Below, piece after piece: positions 17,239-25,134 of a stretch of DNA of 64,000 bases. The notes beneath the pieces are model-generated. The model ran no database searches. It was not told the DNA's origin and saw nothing but the letters and a program-made list of their open reading frames with translations. The translations under genes were made by a program, and so were the position numbers. Each line of letters opens with the position of its first letter. Within the stretch, counting starts at the first letter, position 1. The DNA is from Paenibacillus monticola (GTDB taxonomy: Bacteria > Bacillota > Bacilli > Paenibacillales > Paenibacillaceae): NCBI RefSeq assembly GCF_009664975.1, contig NZ_WJXB01000012.1, positions 1-64,000 on the forward strand, in the 5' to 3' direction.

Positions 17239-18257
17239 GCGGGCGGAGACTGCTGATTACCGGGGCGGCTGGTTTTACTGGACGTCATGCTGTTAACTAT
17301 TTTTCAGCTGCGGGTGCCGAAGTTACAGCGGTAGTGCGCTGCGCAACAAACCTCTCTTCCTCTGCCGCCTCTGGAATTTCAGCTGTCTCCGCTGCTTTTC
17401 CGGATGACGTGCAGATATATTATTGTGATTTAAGTGACCGACAGGCGGTAAACCAGATGATTAAGGAAATGGCACCGGAGGAAGTGCTTCATCTGGCAGG
17501 CAAAAATTCAGTACCGGAGTCATGGAACAATCCATTGCTTTATATGGAGACGAATGTAATAGCCACACTGTACTTACTTGAGGGTATGCGGAGTTTGCCG
17601 GCCAGCCGAATTCTGGTGGCTGGCTCCCGCCTGAAGTACAGACCAGGTCTTGCAGCAGGACCGCCGCATCCCTATAGTCTCAGCAAAACGCTGGAGGAGC
17701 TAATATCCCTGGCTTGGGGAACCCTGTTTAAACAACAGGTTCTGCTGGCAGAGCCTTGCAACCTGATTGGCCCCGGCCCTTCCACCGGTTTTTGCTCACT
17801 ATTGGCTCAGCATATTGTACGCAGTGAAGCCGTAGCTAACCCTGACTCTAGCTCTGATTCAGTCACAAGCGATATGTTATCTCCGTTCAGGCTGTCCTCC
17901 CGCTCCGCACTACGGGACTTCCTTGATGTTCGCGATTGTATCACAGCTTATGATTATATATTGCGCAAGGGGGAGAACGGAACGATTTATCGAATCGATT
18001 CTGGAACACAACGACAGCTGGGCGAAATTGCGGAAAAGCTGCTAAAACAATCAACGGCAACAGTTCCAATGGATTGGGGACAGGACTCTGGCGATCAGCA
18101 GGAGGTGAATCCGGTTAAACCTGCTGCTTTGCCATCGGCAACTACACCTGAAGCTGATGTTACTACTCTAGGCTGGAAACCGGAAATCAAACTTACCCAG
18201 TCTCTTACTGATATTTTGGAGTATTACCGCGCAAGCAAGGAAGGGAGGCCCATATGA
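17235..18257 (+). CDS. NAD-dependent epimerase/dehydratase (GDP-mannose dehydratase-like SDR)
   Basis: 340 residues: ITGAAGFTGRHAVNYF at the N-terminus, HLAGKNSVPESWNNP, and PYSLSKTLEE with the YxxxK catalytic pair. The upstream Ser/Thr position reads VAGSRLKY. Closest in style to GDP-mannose 4,6-dehydratase/NDP-hexose epimerases. It probably makes a second sugar or modifies the same one; substrate not determined. A Ser/Ala-rich insert around residues 30-50 and 195-215 is unusual. Coupled by 4-bp overlaps to the genes on either side. Confidence 0.7.
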   Translation: MSGRRLLITGAAGFTGRHAVNYFSAAGAEVTAVVRCATNLSSSAASGISAVSAAFPDDVQIYYCDLSDRQAVNQMIKEMAPEEVLHLAGKNSVPESWNNPLLYMETNVIATLYLLEGMRSLPASRILVAGSRLKYRPGLAAGPPHPYSLSKTLEELISLAWGTLFKQQVLLAEPCNLIGPGPSTGFCSLLAQHIVRSEAVANPDSSSDSVTSDMLSPFRLSSRSALRDFLDVRDCITAYDYILRKGENGTIYRIDSGTQRQLGEIAEKLLKQSTATVPMDWGQDSGDQQEVNPVKPAALPSATTPEADVTTLGWKPEIKLTQSLTDILEYYRASKEGRPI

Positions 18258-18970
18258 CTCCGAAAGTTTCAGTCATTATACCGTTTTACAATTGTCCCTA
18301 TATCGAACAGGCGCTACAAAGCGTATTTTCTCAATCCAGAAAGGCTCATGAAATTATCGTTGTCGATGATGGATCAACCCTTCATGTTGACCGAATAATG
18401 CCTTATCGTTCCCGCATTCATTATTTAGGCAAAAGCAACGGAGGTACTGCCTCTGCACTAAATCACGGCATTACCTTCGCCTCAGGCGATTATATCGTCT
18501 GGTTAAGCTCAGACGATATGCTCTATCGTGACAAAATTAATAATCAGCTCCTGTTTATGGAACAGAACCATCTTTTAATTTCCTATACCAACTTCAATTA
18601 TATTAACGGGCTATCCCAGCTGATTCAGCTTAATGCCGTTGATCCTTTTCCGAATCAGCTGGAGTATCTGCGCAGTTTTCTGTACGGTAATCCCATCAAT
18701 GGCTGCACAGTTATGATCAAGAAAGAACTATTTGGAGCCATTGGTTTGTTTGACGAGTCACTGCCTTACACGCATGATTATGATTTATGGTTTCGGGCGC
18801 TGCTGAATGGTTATCCGCCAGTTTTTCTAAATCAGTCTTTAACCGCCTACAGAAAACATGAAGGTATGGGAACTATTAAGCATTCCGATGCTGTGGCGGC
18901 AGAGGCAGCAGCAACCAATAACCGGTACAAACTTCAGCTCAAAGGTCTACTCACCTCCATGGGAGGTTGA
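18254..18970 (+). CDS. GT2 family glycosyltransferase
   Basis: 238 residues of a GT-A fold: VSVIIPFYNCPYIEQAL, IIVVDDGST, and VWLSSDDMLY as the DxD-like metal site, then PYTHDYDLWFRAL, typical of family 2. It would transfer the sugar made by the four upstream enzymes onto a cell-surface or spore-surface acceptor in the cytoplasm. Last gene of the operon, starting 4 bp inside the preceding gene. Confidence 0.85.
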   Translation: MTPKVSVIIPFYNCPYIEQALQSVFSQSRKAHEIIVVDDGSTLHVDRIMPYRSRIHYLGKSNGGTASALNHGITFASGDYIVWLSSDDMLYRDKINNQLLFMEQNHLLISYTNFNYINGLSQLIQLNAVDPFPNQLEYLRSFLYGNPINGCTVMIKKELFGAIGLFDESLPYTHDYDLWFRALLNGYPPVFLNQSLTAYRKHEGMGTIKHSDAVAAEAAATNNRYKLQLKGLLTSMGG

Positions 18971-19084
18971 TGTATTCGCGAGAGCATTATGCCAAATCCT
19001 TTCAGGATAGCTTGATCTTAAGAAGGCCATTCTAATGATTGTTACGCTGCACACATAACAACATTAGAGATGGAGGATGAATTC

Positions 19085-19906
19085 ATGTTGCGATCAAAGA
19101 TCAGCTTGTCAGTTTCAGCCGCATTGCTTCTCGGCATGGTAAGTATTACGGGCTGTGGGACTAACAATGCGGCGAATACTGGTGTTGAGACCAAGAGTGT
19201 AAAAGGGATGCACGACGGGCGTATCGGCGTAAATTCCGTTGATGGTGGAATGATTCGGACGAATACCGCGGATAAAATGGAAATGAGTCGAGACTTGGCT
19301 GACCGTATAGCGGCAATGCCGGAAGTTCGTTCCGCGAATGTTGTACTGCTTGGCAAAAGCGCTTATGTCGCCGTAACGCTCGATGAAGCAGCAACTGGAC
19401 CTCATGCCAAGAGTACAACACGTTATAATGCTCGTTCTTATTCCACACCGAATACTTATGGAACTGGTAATGGGCCTACGGGAATGATGTCCGGTACGGG
19501 CAGATCAATGACAGGTACAACTCCTGGAACCATGGGTACTACAGGTACAAGGTCTGGAACAACAGATGTTATGGATGGTCGCGGGATGAAGCGTGAAATC
19601 GATAGAGGTATAGGCAAAGGAATGGGTACAGGAATGGGTATGGGAACCAGAAGTACCACTCCGGGTTATAACATGACGGCGACTGAAGCCGATACCGTGA
19701 CCAAGGAAATGAAGGACAAAATTGCTGCTGAGGTCAAGAAACACGCGCCACAGATTAATGCTGTGTACGTCTCAGCTAATGCGGACTTTGTACAACGTGT
19801 CAATGTCTATGCGGAAGAGGCCCGCGCGGGTCATCCGCTGACAGGCTTTGCTAAAGAATTCGGTACGATGATCGAACGAATCTTTCCAACGCGCAGTGAT
19901 AAATAA
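19085..19906 (+). CDS. YhcN/YlaJ family sporulation lipoprotein
   Basis: 273 residues. A type II signal peptide ends in SITGCG with the lipidated Cys at 24. The conserved parts are LADRIAAMPEVRSANVVLLGKSAYVAVTL-like (residues about 70-100) and MKDKIAAEVKKHAPQINAVYVSANADFVQRV near the C-terminus, which define YhcN/YlaJ proteins of the forespore. Between them lies a long Thr/Gly/Met-rich low-complexity insert (about 115-200) that is much larger than in Bacillus homologues. TGGAGG favours the ATG at 19085. Single gene with terminator at 19982. Confidence 0.85.
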   Translation: MLRSKISLSVSAALLLGMVSITGCGTNNAANTGVETKSVKGMHDGRIGVNSVDGGMIRTNTADKMEMSRDLADRIAAMPEVRSANVVLLGKSAYVAVTLDEAATGPHAKSTTRYNARSYSTPNTYGTGNGPTGMMSGTGRSMTGTTPGTMGTTGTRSGTTDVMDGRGMKREIDRGIGKGMGTGMGMGTRSTTPGYNMTATEADTVTKEMKDKIAAEVKKHAPQINAVYVSANADFVQRVNVYAEEARAGHPLTGFAKEFGTMIERIFPTRSDK

Positions 19907-19981
19907 TCAGGCTATAAGATCATTCTATTTAGCTTATTATGTCTGAGAATTATTGGTTGTATTCATATATGGATCAGCAAT

Positions 19982-20026
19982 AAGCGCAGCAACTTCTCCT
20001 GGTAATCGGGAGAGTTTGCTGCGCTT
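19982..20026. terminator. Bidirectional terminator between yhcN-like and nagA
   Basis: AAGCGCAGCAA and TTTGCTGCGCTTT pair, with an inner TCTCC/GGGAGA stem; it lies between converging genes. Confidence 0.8.
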
Positions 20027-20050
20027 TGTTGTTAATTAATAAGTTTTTCC

Positions 20051-21265
20051 TTAATTTACATCAGTAGTGGTGATTCTGCGGCCACCAATCCATACATTCT
20101 GCAGATTAAGTTCAGCATCAAGCAGGAGGATATCGCCACGCTTCCCAGCTTCCAAGGAACCGATACTGTGCTGCATGCCAAGAGATAGAGCTGGAGTTAG
20201 ACTAGCAGCGCGTGAAGCGTCCTCCAGACTTAGTCCAACTTCTTGAATCAGGTACCGGAAGCCACGAATCATGGTTAGTGTGCTTCCAGCCAGTGCAGCA
20301 GGATTATCTCTAAGTGTGGCAATTCCTTCACGGACCACAACAGGTAAATCACCGATCATGTATTCGCCATCACTGAGGCCTGTAGCAGACATGGCATCTG
20401 TGATGAGCAATAGATTATTTTCACTCTTGAGGCGAGCCATTATATTAATCGCGGCAGGATGAACATGAATCCCATCAGCGATAATTTCCGCACGTATCCG
20501 CTGATCATACATTATAGCGCCTACGGTCCCTGGCTTGCGGTGATGCAGGGGCGTCATGGCATTAAACATATGCACGGATTGATTTAAGCCAGCGTCTGCG
20601 GCAGCAATAACTTCCTCATAAGAGGCATCGGTGTGGCCGAGAGCTGCTGTTATGCTGTGTTTGCGAAGCCAGGTAATAGCCTCCAGTGCGCCTTCACGTT
20701 CCGGAGCCAAGGTTACTTGCCGGATTAGTCCTGGATATTGCGCTTCCCATTGTTCAAGCCACTCGATGTTGGCAGGGACAATATGCTCAGGATTCTGGGC
20801 ACCAGACCATTTCGGACTAATGAAGGGTCCTTCCAGATGCAGGCCAGCGATTTGAGCAAAAAGCATATTGCCTGCGGTGCGGAAAGTATTGACCTCTGAC
20901 AGCACGCGGTCAATTGCGGATTTTGCAGCGGTCATGGTAGTAGCAAGCATGGTGGTTGTCCCATGTGAGCTATGAAACTTGGTAATAGCTTCTAGAGATT
21001 CCGCATCACAGTTCATGAAATCGTGGCCAGCTCCACCATGAACATGCACATCTACGAAGCCTGGAATCAATAAACCATCTGTTCCGTGTTGACTAACCGG
21101 CCAATGCGCATAACATTCTGGCAGCCAGGCCGCTTCACCGACATAATGAATTTCTTCGGTGGATACCGCGATTACACCCGTTGTAACCAGACCTAGGGGA
21201 GTTAGTACTTTACCGAAGAGCAGTTCTCCTGTACCAACGGTAGTTTCTGTGTTTATTTCAGCCAT
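20051..21265 (-). CDS. nagA: N-acetylglucosamine-6-phosphate deacetylase
   Basis: 404 residues. HVHGGAGHDF supplies metal ligands, HLEGPFI carries the metal-binding Glu, HMFNAMTPLHHR and the catalytic Asp segment LITDAMSATG are all present. It converts GlcNAc-6-P to glucosamine-6-P plus acetate in the cytoplasm. Start chosen at 21265 (MAEINTE), which overlaps the end of nagB by 13 bp; a longer reading to 21331 would extend much deeper into nagB. Second step shared with NagB directly upstream, third gene of the regulator-nagB-nagA operon. Confidence 0.95.
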   Translation of the reverse strand: MAEINTETTVGTGELLFGKVLTPLGLVTTGVIAVSTEEIHYVGEAAWLPECYAHWPVSQHGTDGLLIPGFVDVHVHGGAGHDFMNCDAESLEAITKFHSSHGTTTMLATTMTAAKSAIDRVLSEVNTFRTAGNMLFAQIAGLHLEGPFISPKWSGAQNPEHIVPANIEWLEQWEAQYPGLIRQVTLAPEREGALEAITWLRKHSITAALGHTDASYEEVIAAADAGLNQSVHMFNAMTPLHHRKPGTVGAIMYDQRIRAEIIADGIHVHPAAINIMARLKSENNLLLITDAMSATGLSDGEYMIGDLPVVVREGIATLRDNPAALAGSTLTMIRGFRYLIQEVGLSLEDASRAASLTPALSLGMQHSIGSLEAGKRGDILLLDAELNLQNVWIGGRRITTTDVN

Positions 21266-21981
21266 TTTCCTGCACCTTCGTCCAGCAGAACAACTACGTT
21301 CGGATGGCTTTGCAGCAAGGAGGCTGGACATTGTGTAGTGATTGGACCTTCCAGCGCATTGCGGACAGCCTCTGCTTTCTCTTCACCGCGCACTAACAAT
21401 ACAATTTGGCGCGCCTTCAGAATGCCGCCAATTCCCATGGTTACGGCTTGGCGAGGAACATCCTCTAGCTTGTCAAAGAAGCGGGCATTTGCTTCCAGTG
21501 TTTCTTCCAGCAGATCAACCACATGTGTACCGCTGTTCAGGCTGGCATCCGGTTCATTGAACCCGATGTGGCCATTGCTGCCAATGCCGAGGATTTGCAG
21601 ATCCACCGGACCATTGTCTTCGAGCATCTTGTCATAAGCGAGACATTCAGCATCCAGATCCGCTGCATTTCCGTTAGGGACATGCGTGCGGGCCAGATCG
21701 ATATCCACATGGTTGAACAGATGCTCATTCATAAAGCTCCGGTAACTCTGTGGATGGTCCACAGGCAAACCTACATACTCATCAAGATTATAAGAAGCGG
21801 CCTTGGAGAAGCTGACCAGCCCTTTATTATGCATTTCAACTAATTTGGCATAGACTCCGACCGGAGAGCTGCCTGTAGCCAGACCTAGCACGGCCTTGGG
21901 GTTGCTCTGCAGCAGGCTGACAATAAGGTTGGCGCCTGTCTGTATGAAATCCTCGTCATTGTGGAACTTTAAAATATTCAT
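21253..21981 (-). CDS. nagB: Glucosamine-6-phosphate deaminase
   Basis: 242 residues: LATGSSPVGVY phosphate loop, SYNLDEYVGL with the general acid/base Asp, and GIGSNGHIGFNEP with the catalytic His, all in standard spacing. It converts glucosamine-6-P to fructose-6-P and ammonia. The length is that of the short, non-allosteric Gram-positive form. Its ATG overlaps the stop of the upstream regulator by one base, so the three genes are one operon. Confidence 0.95.
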   Translation of the reverse strand: MNILKFHNDEDFIQTGANLIVSLLQSNPKAVLGLATGSSPVGVYAKLVEMHNKGLVSFSKAASYNLDEYVGLPVDHPQSYRSFMNEHLFNHVDIDLARTHVPNGNAADLDAECLAYDKMLEDNGPVDLQILGIGSNGHIGFNEPDASLNSGTHVVDLLEETLEANARFFDKLEDVPRQAVTMGIGGILKARQIVLLVRGEEKAEAVRNALEGPITTQCPASLLQSHPNVVVLLDEGAGKWLK

Positions 21982-22853
21982 TAAGATTGACCTCCTCGTT
22001 TATGGCGATAATGTTGGACGTTGAGATAAGACTGCTCCAGCTTGGGAATAAAATCTCCAAAACGGGTGCTGACCATTCCTGTAAACAAAATATCAATAAT
22101 ATGCAATTGTGCGATACGTGAGGCCATGTCACCACGCCGCATTCCCTGCTCCAGCGATGAGGAGAACAGCGGGATGTCGGCTAAGGTGGCTAATCTGCTA
22201 CTGCCGTAGGAAGTTAAGGCGATCGTGCTGGCCCCACTGGCCCCGGCACAGGTTAGCGCATCTATCGTTTCCGGCGTTTCCCCAGAATAAGATACGGCGA
22301 ACGCGACATCTCCTGCGGAGAGCGTGGAAGCAGAGGTGATCTGCATATGGGAATCGGCAAAAGCGGTACAGTTCACGCCGATGCGGATCAGCTTCTGATA
22401 GAAGTCCTGAGCAACAATGGATGAGGTCGCCATCCCGTATAGATCGACCCGCCGTGCCCGGCATAATAAATCCACAGCCGCCTGCAGCCGATCAATATCC
22501 AGCAGCGAGGTTGTATCCCGGATAGAAGCCAGATGATTGGCCTGCATGGCCTCCACGATTACCGATAACGGATTCCCGGCCACGATATCCTGATAAGAAC
22601 CATCTTGTGGTGTTGCATCACTGTGGGCGATTTCGGAGGCTAGCTTTACCTTGAAATCCGGGAAGCCCTTGAAATGGAAGGCTTTGCAAAAGCGTGTGAC
22701 TGTTGCCGGACTAATGCCGCATTGCTCTGCCAGCTCCGTGATGCCCATATGGACAATTTCGCTAGGAGAGGAAAGAATCCGTTCGGCCAGCTTACGCTCC
22801 ATCTGGGATAGCTTGGGACTCTCATGCTCTAGGGCATGTAGGATGGGAGACAT
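21981..22853 (-). CDS. RpiR/MurR-family phosphosugar regulator
   Basis: 290 residues: an N-terminal HTH_6 domain (about 1-77; ELAEQCGISPATVTRFCKAF is the recognition region) and a SIS domain (about 125-255; AVSYSGETPETI binds phosphosugar). In front of nagB-nagA it should sense GlcNAc-6-P or GlcN-6-P. Two near-identical palindromes at 22895 and 22926 lie just upstream, suggesting autoregulation of the whole operon. GntR-type NagR/YvoA does this job in Bacillus subtilis, so this is a different regulatory solution. Confidence 0.9.
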   Translation of the reverse strand: MSPILHALEHESPKLSQMERKLAERILSSPSEIVHMGITELAEQCGISPATVTRFCKAFHFKGFPDFKVKLASEIAHSDATPQDGSYQDIVAGNPLSVIVEAMQANHLASIRDTTSLLDIDRLQAAVDLLCRARRVDLYGMATSSIVAQDFYQKLIRIGVNCTAFADSHMQITSASTLSAGDVAFAVSYSGETPETIDALTCAGASGASTIALTSYGSSRLATLADIPLFSSSLEQGMRRGDMASRIAQLHIIDILFTGMVSTRFGDFIPKLEQSYLNVQHYRHKRGGQS

Positions 22854-22894
22854 AAATTCACCTCATATCTTTCGTGAAATGCTGTGATTTGTAC

Positions 22895-22941
22895 GAAATA
22901 ATTTTCATCTTTTGTTATCATTTAAGGAAAATAATTTTCAT
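22895..22941. promoter_or_regulatory. Two palindromic operator-like sites upstream of the rpiR-nagB-nagA operon
   Basis: GAAATAATTTTCAT (22895-22908) and GAAAATAATTTTCAT (22927-22941) are near-identical, 32 bases (three helical turns) apart, and palindromic (GAAAAT/ATTTTC). They lie 42-88 bases before the regulator's start. Probable binding sites of the RpiR protein; inference. Confidence 0.6.
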
Positions 22942-23369
22942 ATTTAGAATATAGTAAATCCCATGCACATGCAATAGGAAAAATTGCATATAAATGTATG
23001 CGTTCTCTTTTTTGTGTTGTTATTTTTATGGGGATATTTAATTTTATTTGAAAGAAATGTCATTTATTAGGGAGATAATAGGAGATAAATACCAAAATAT
23101 CCATGATAATAGTTGATTTTGGTGAGATATTACTATATTTGCCGAAATCTAATGATTTTATTAAATGATAATAAAAATTTTTTGTAGTAATATCATGCTA
23201 TTAATTAGTATATATTCCTAAATAATTATTTTTTTCACAGGCCTCGATTATACTTCATCAGCCCGACAGTCATAAGCGAATTTTAAAGTATTGCTAGGAA
23301 TTCGTAAATGATGCCGGGAAGGTATGAAGGAATTAGGGCCTTTTTTTGATTAAAAAGGGAGGAATTAGA
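22942..23369. other. AT-rich intergenic region before the depsipeptide locus
   Basis: About 430 bases, very AT-rich. No ORF or clear -35/-10 pair could be fixed, though this must carry the promoters of both the leftward nag operon and the rightward transporter-synthetase operon. GGCCTTTTTTT at 23338 resembles the end of a terminator but no convincing stem was found. Confidence 0.5.
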
Positions 23370-24263
23370 TTGTCTCACATGATTGAAATTAGCGGATTAA
23401 CCAAAGCTTTTGCCAGTGGAAAGGGAATATTTGACTTGAATCTGACAGTTAGGGAAGGAGAAGTCTTTGGATACTTAGGTCCGAACGGCGCGGGGAAATC
23501 AACGACTATCCGTCATTTGATGGGGTATATGAAGCCCGATCGGGGCAGCTCCCGCATCGCGGGTAAGGATTGCTGGAATCAAGCGCCTGCCATTCACAGC
23601 CGAGTGGGATATCTTCCTGGAGAAATTGCTTTCATGGAAGGGATAGACGGGCTAGAGTTTCTTAACCTCATGAGTGGAATGAGAGGTATGAAAGACAATA
23701 AACGCCGGGATGATTTGATAGAACGTTTTCAGTTTGACATCAAGACGCCGATCCGCAAGATGTCAAAGGGAATGAAGCAGAAAGTCGGCATCGTTGCCGC
23801 TTTTATGCATGACCCGGATATTCTGATTCTGGATGAGCCTACTTCTGGTCTGGACCCTCTCATGCAGAGACTATTTATTGACCTTATTCTGGAAGAGAAA
23901 GCCAGAGGTAAGACAGTTCTTATGTCTTCACATATCTTTCAGGAGGTGGACCGGACCTGTGATCGTGTAGCCATTCTCAAGGAAGGACGATTGATGGCAG
24001 AGAAGAACGTCGCCGACCTGGTACTTGTCCAGCGGCGGTTATTCGATGTCGTACTGGCGAGCGAGGAAGCTGCAGCCGCGTTATCCCGTTCAGGCCTTGA
24101 GGTCAGCAAGTGTGAAGGGGTGCGGGTGAGGATAGCGGTGCAGGGTGATTATAACCTCTTCCTGCGTGAGTTATCCCAGTACGATGTGTTGAGTCTGGAT
24201 GTTCATGAATTGGATTTGGAAGAGATTTTTATGCACTATTACGACCGGGAGGAGACCTTGTAA
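23370..24263 (+). CDS. ABC transporter ATPase of the depsipeptide locus (CesC-like)
   Basis: 297 residues: Walker A GPNGAGKST, a degenerate signature MSKGMKQK, Walker B ILILDEPTSGLD, then a C-terminal DUF4162-like tail of about 70 residues seen in bacteriocin/antibiotic exporters. AGGGAGG (23356-23362) fits a TTG start at 23370; an ATG follows at 23379. The permease starts at the stop codon (1-bp overlap) and the synthetase follows 65 bases later. In the cereulide locus the ATPase/permease pair CesC/CesD exports the product and protects the producer, which is the likely role here. Confidence 0.88.
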   Translation: MSHMIEISGLTKAFASGKGIFDLNLTVREGEVFGYLGPNGAGKSTTIRHLMGYMKPDRGSSRIAGKDCWNQAPAIHSRVGYLPGEIAFMEGIDGLEFLNLMSGMRGMKDNKRRDDLIERFQFDIKTPIRKMSKGMKQKVGIVAAFMHDPDILILDEPTSGLDPLMQRLFIDLILEEKARGKTVLMSSHIFQEVDRTCDRVAILKEGRLMAEKNVADLVLVQRRLFDVVLASEEAAAALSRSGLEVSKCEGVRVRIAVQGDYNLFLRELSQYDVLSLDVHELDLEEIFMHYYDREETL

Positions 24264-25069
24264 TGAACATGGCATTATTAAGAAATATGGCAAAGGTTCA
24301 CGGCAAGACCTTGGCCAGCTATATTTCAGCGACGGTTCTTTACGAACTGCTAATTATCTGGGTATATCCCTCAATTGCCAATTCCCCTCAGTTAAATGAT
24401 CTGCTTACGTCAATGCCGGCAGGCTTGATGAAAGCGCTGGGTGTGGAGGGTGGAATTCAAAAGTACAACGATTATCTGTCCGCACAATTTTACGGTACAT
24501 TGTTTGTCGTGATTTTGATGGTGTATTGCATCATGACTTCGGTCCAAGCCATAGCAAGACTGGTGGATCGCGGCTCCATGGCTTACTTGCTCTCTACACC
24601 AGTATCTCGTTCCAAGGTGGCCGTTACCCAGGCTATCGTTCTTGTTTTCGGACTTTTCGCTTTTTCCATCTGCACTACCATTGGAGGTTTGCTTGGAGCA
24701 CAGTTTCTCATTGATGCACCGGCATATGACAAGGGATTATTCGTACAGGTCAACCTCATCGTATTCTTGCTGTTTACGTTTATTGCTTCGTATTGCTTCC
24801 TCATTTCCTGCTTGTGCGACGACGAGAAACGGGCATTAAGCTGGAGTTCTTCTCTAACGGTACTGTTCTATTCACTTGATTTGGTTGGTAAAATGAGCAG
24901 CAATCTGACCTGGATGCGTTACCTGAGCCCCTTTTATCTGTTTCGACCGCAGGATATTGTGAAGGGAACGTTCCCAGTCGGTTGGGTATCCCTGGGACTA
25001 GGAATCGGCGCACTCCTTATTTTCTGGTTGTCCGTTTCGGTATTCCGGCGGCGGGATTTACCATTATAA
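24263..25069 (+). CDS. ABC-2 type permease of the depsipeptide locus (CesD-like)
   Basis: 268 residues with about six hydrophobic segments (around 20-40, 75-100, 115-145, 155-180, 190-210, 240-260), the layout of ABC-2 permeases such as NatB/BcrB. It pairs with the ATPase immediately upstream. A possible forerunner of the exporter for a hydrophobic cyclic depsipeptide, by analogy with CesD; it could also confer self-resistance. No separate RBS gap: the ATG overlaps the preceding stop. Confidence 0.85.
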   Translation: MNMALLRNMAKVHGKTLASYISATVLYELLIIWVYPSIANSPQLNDLLTSMPAGLMKALGVEGGIQKYNDYLSAQFYGTLFVVILMVYCIMTSVQAIARLVDRGSMAYLLSTPVSRSKVAVTQAIVLVFGLFAFSICTTIGGLLGAQFLIDAPAYDKGLFVQVNLIVFLLFTFIASYCFLISCLCDDEKRALSWSSSLTVLFYSLDLVGKMSSNLTWMRYLSPFYLFRPQDIVKGTFPVGWVSLGLGIGALLIFWLSVSVFRRRDLPL

Positions 25070-25134
25070 CCCAAAAATATTTGCAAAGCTCATGGAGGAG
25101 TTCTACATATAAATGCAACAGGAGGAATTAATGA

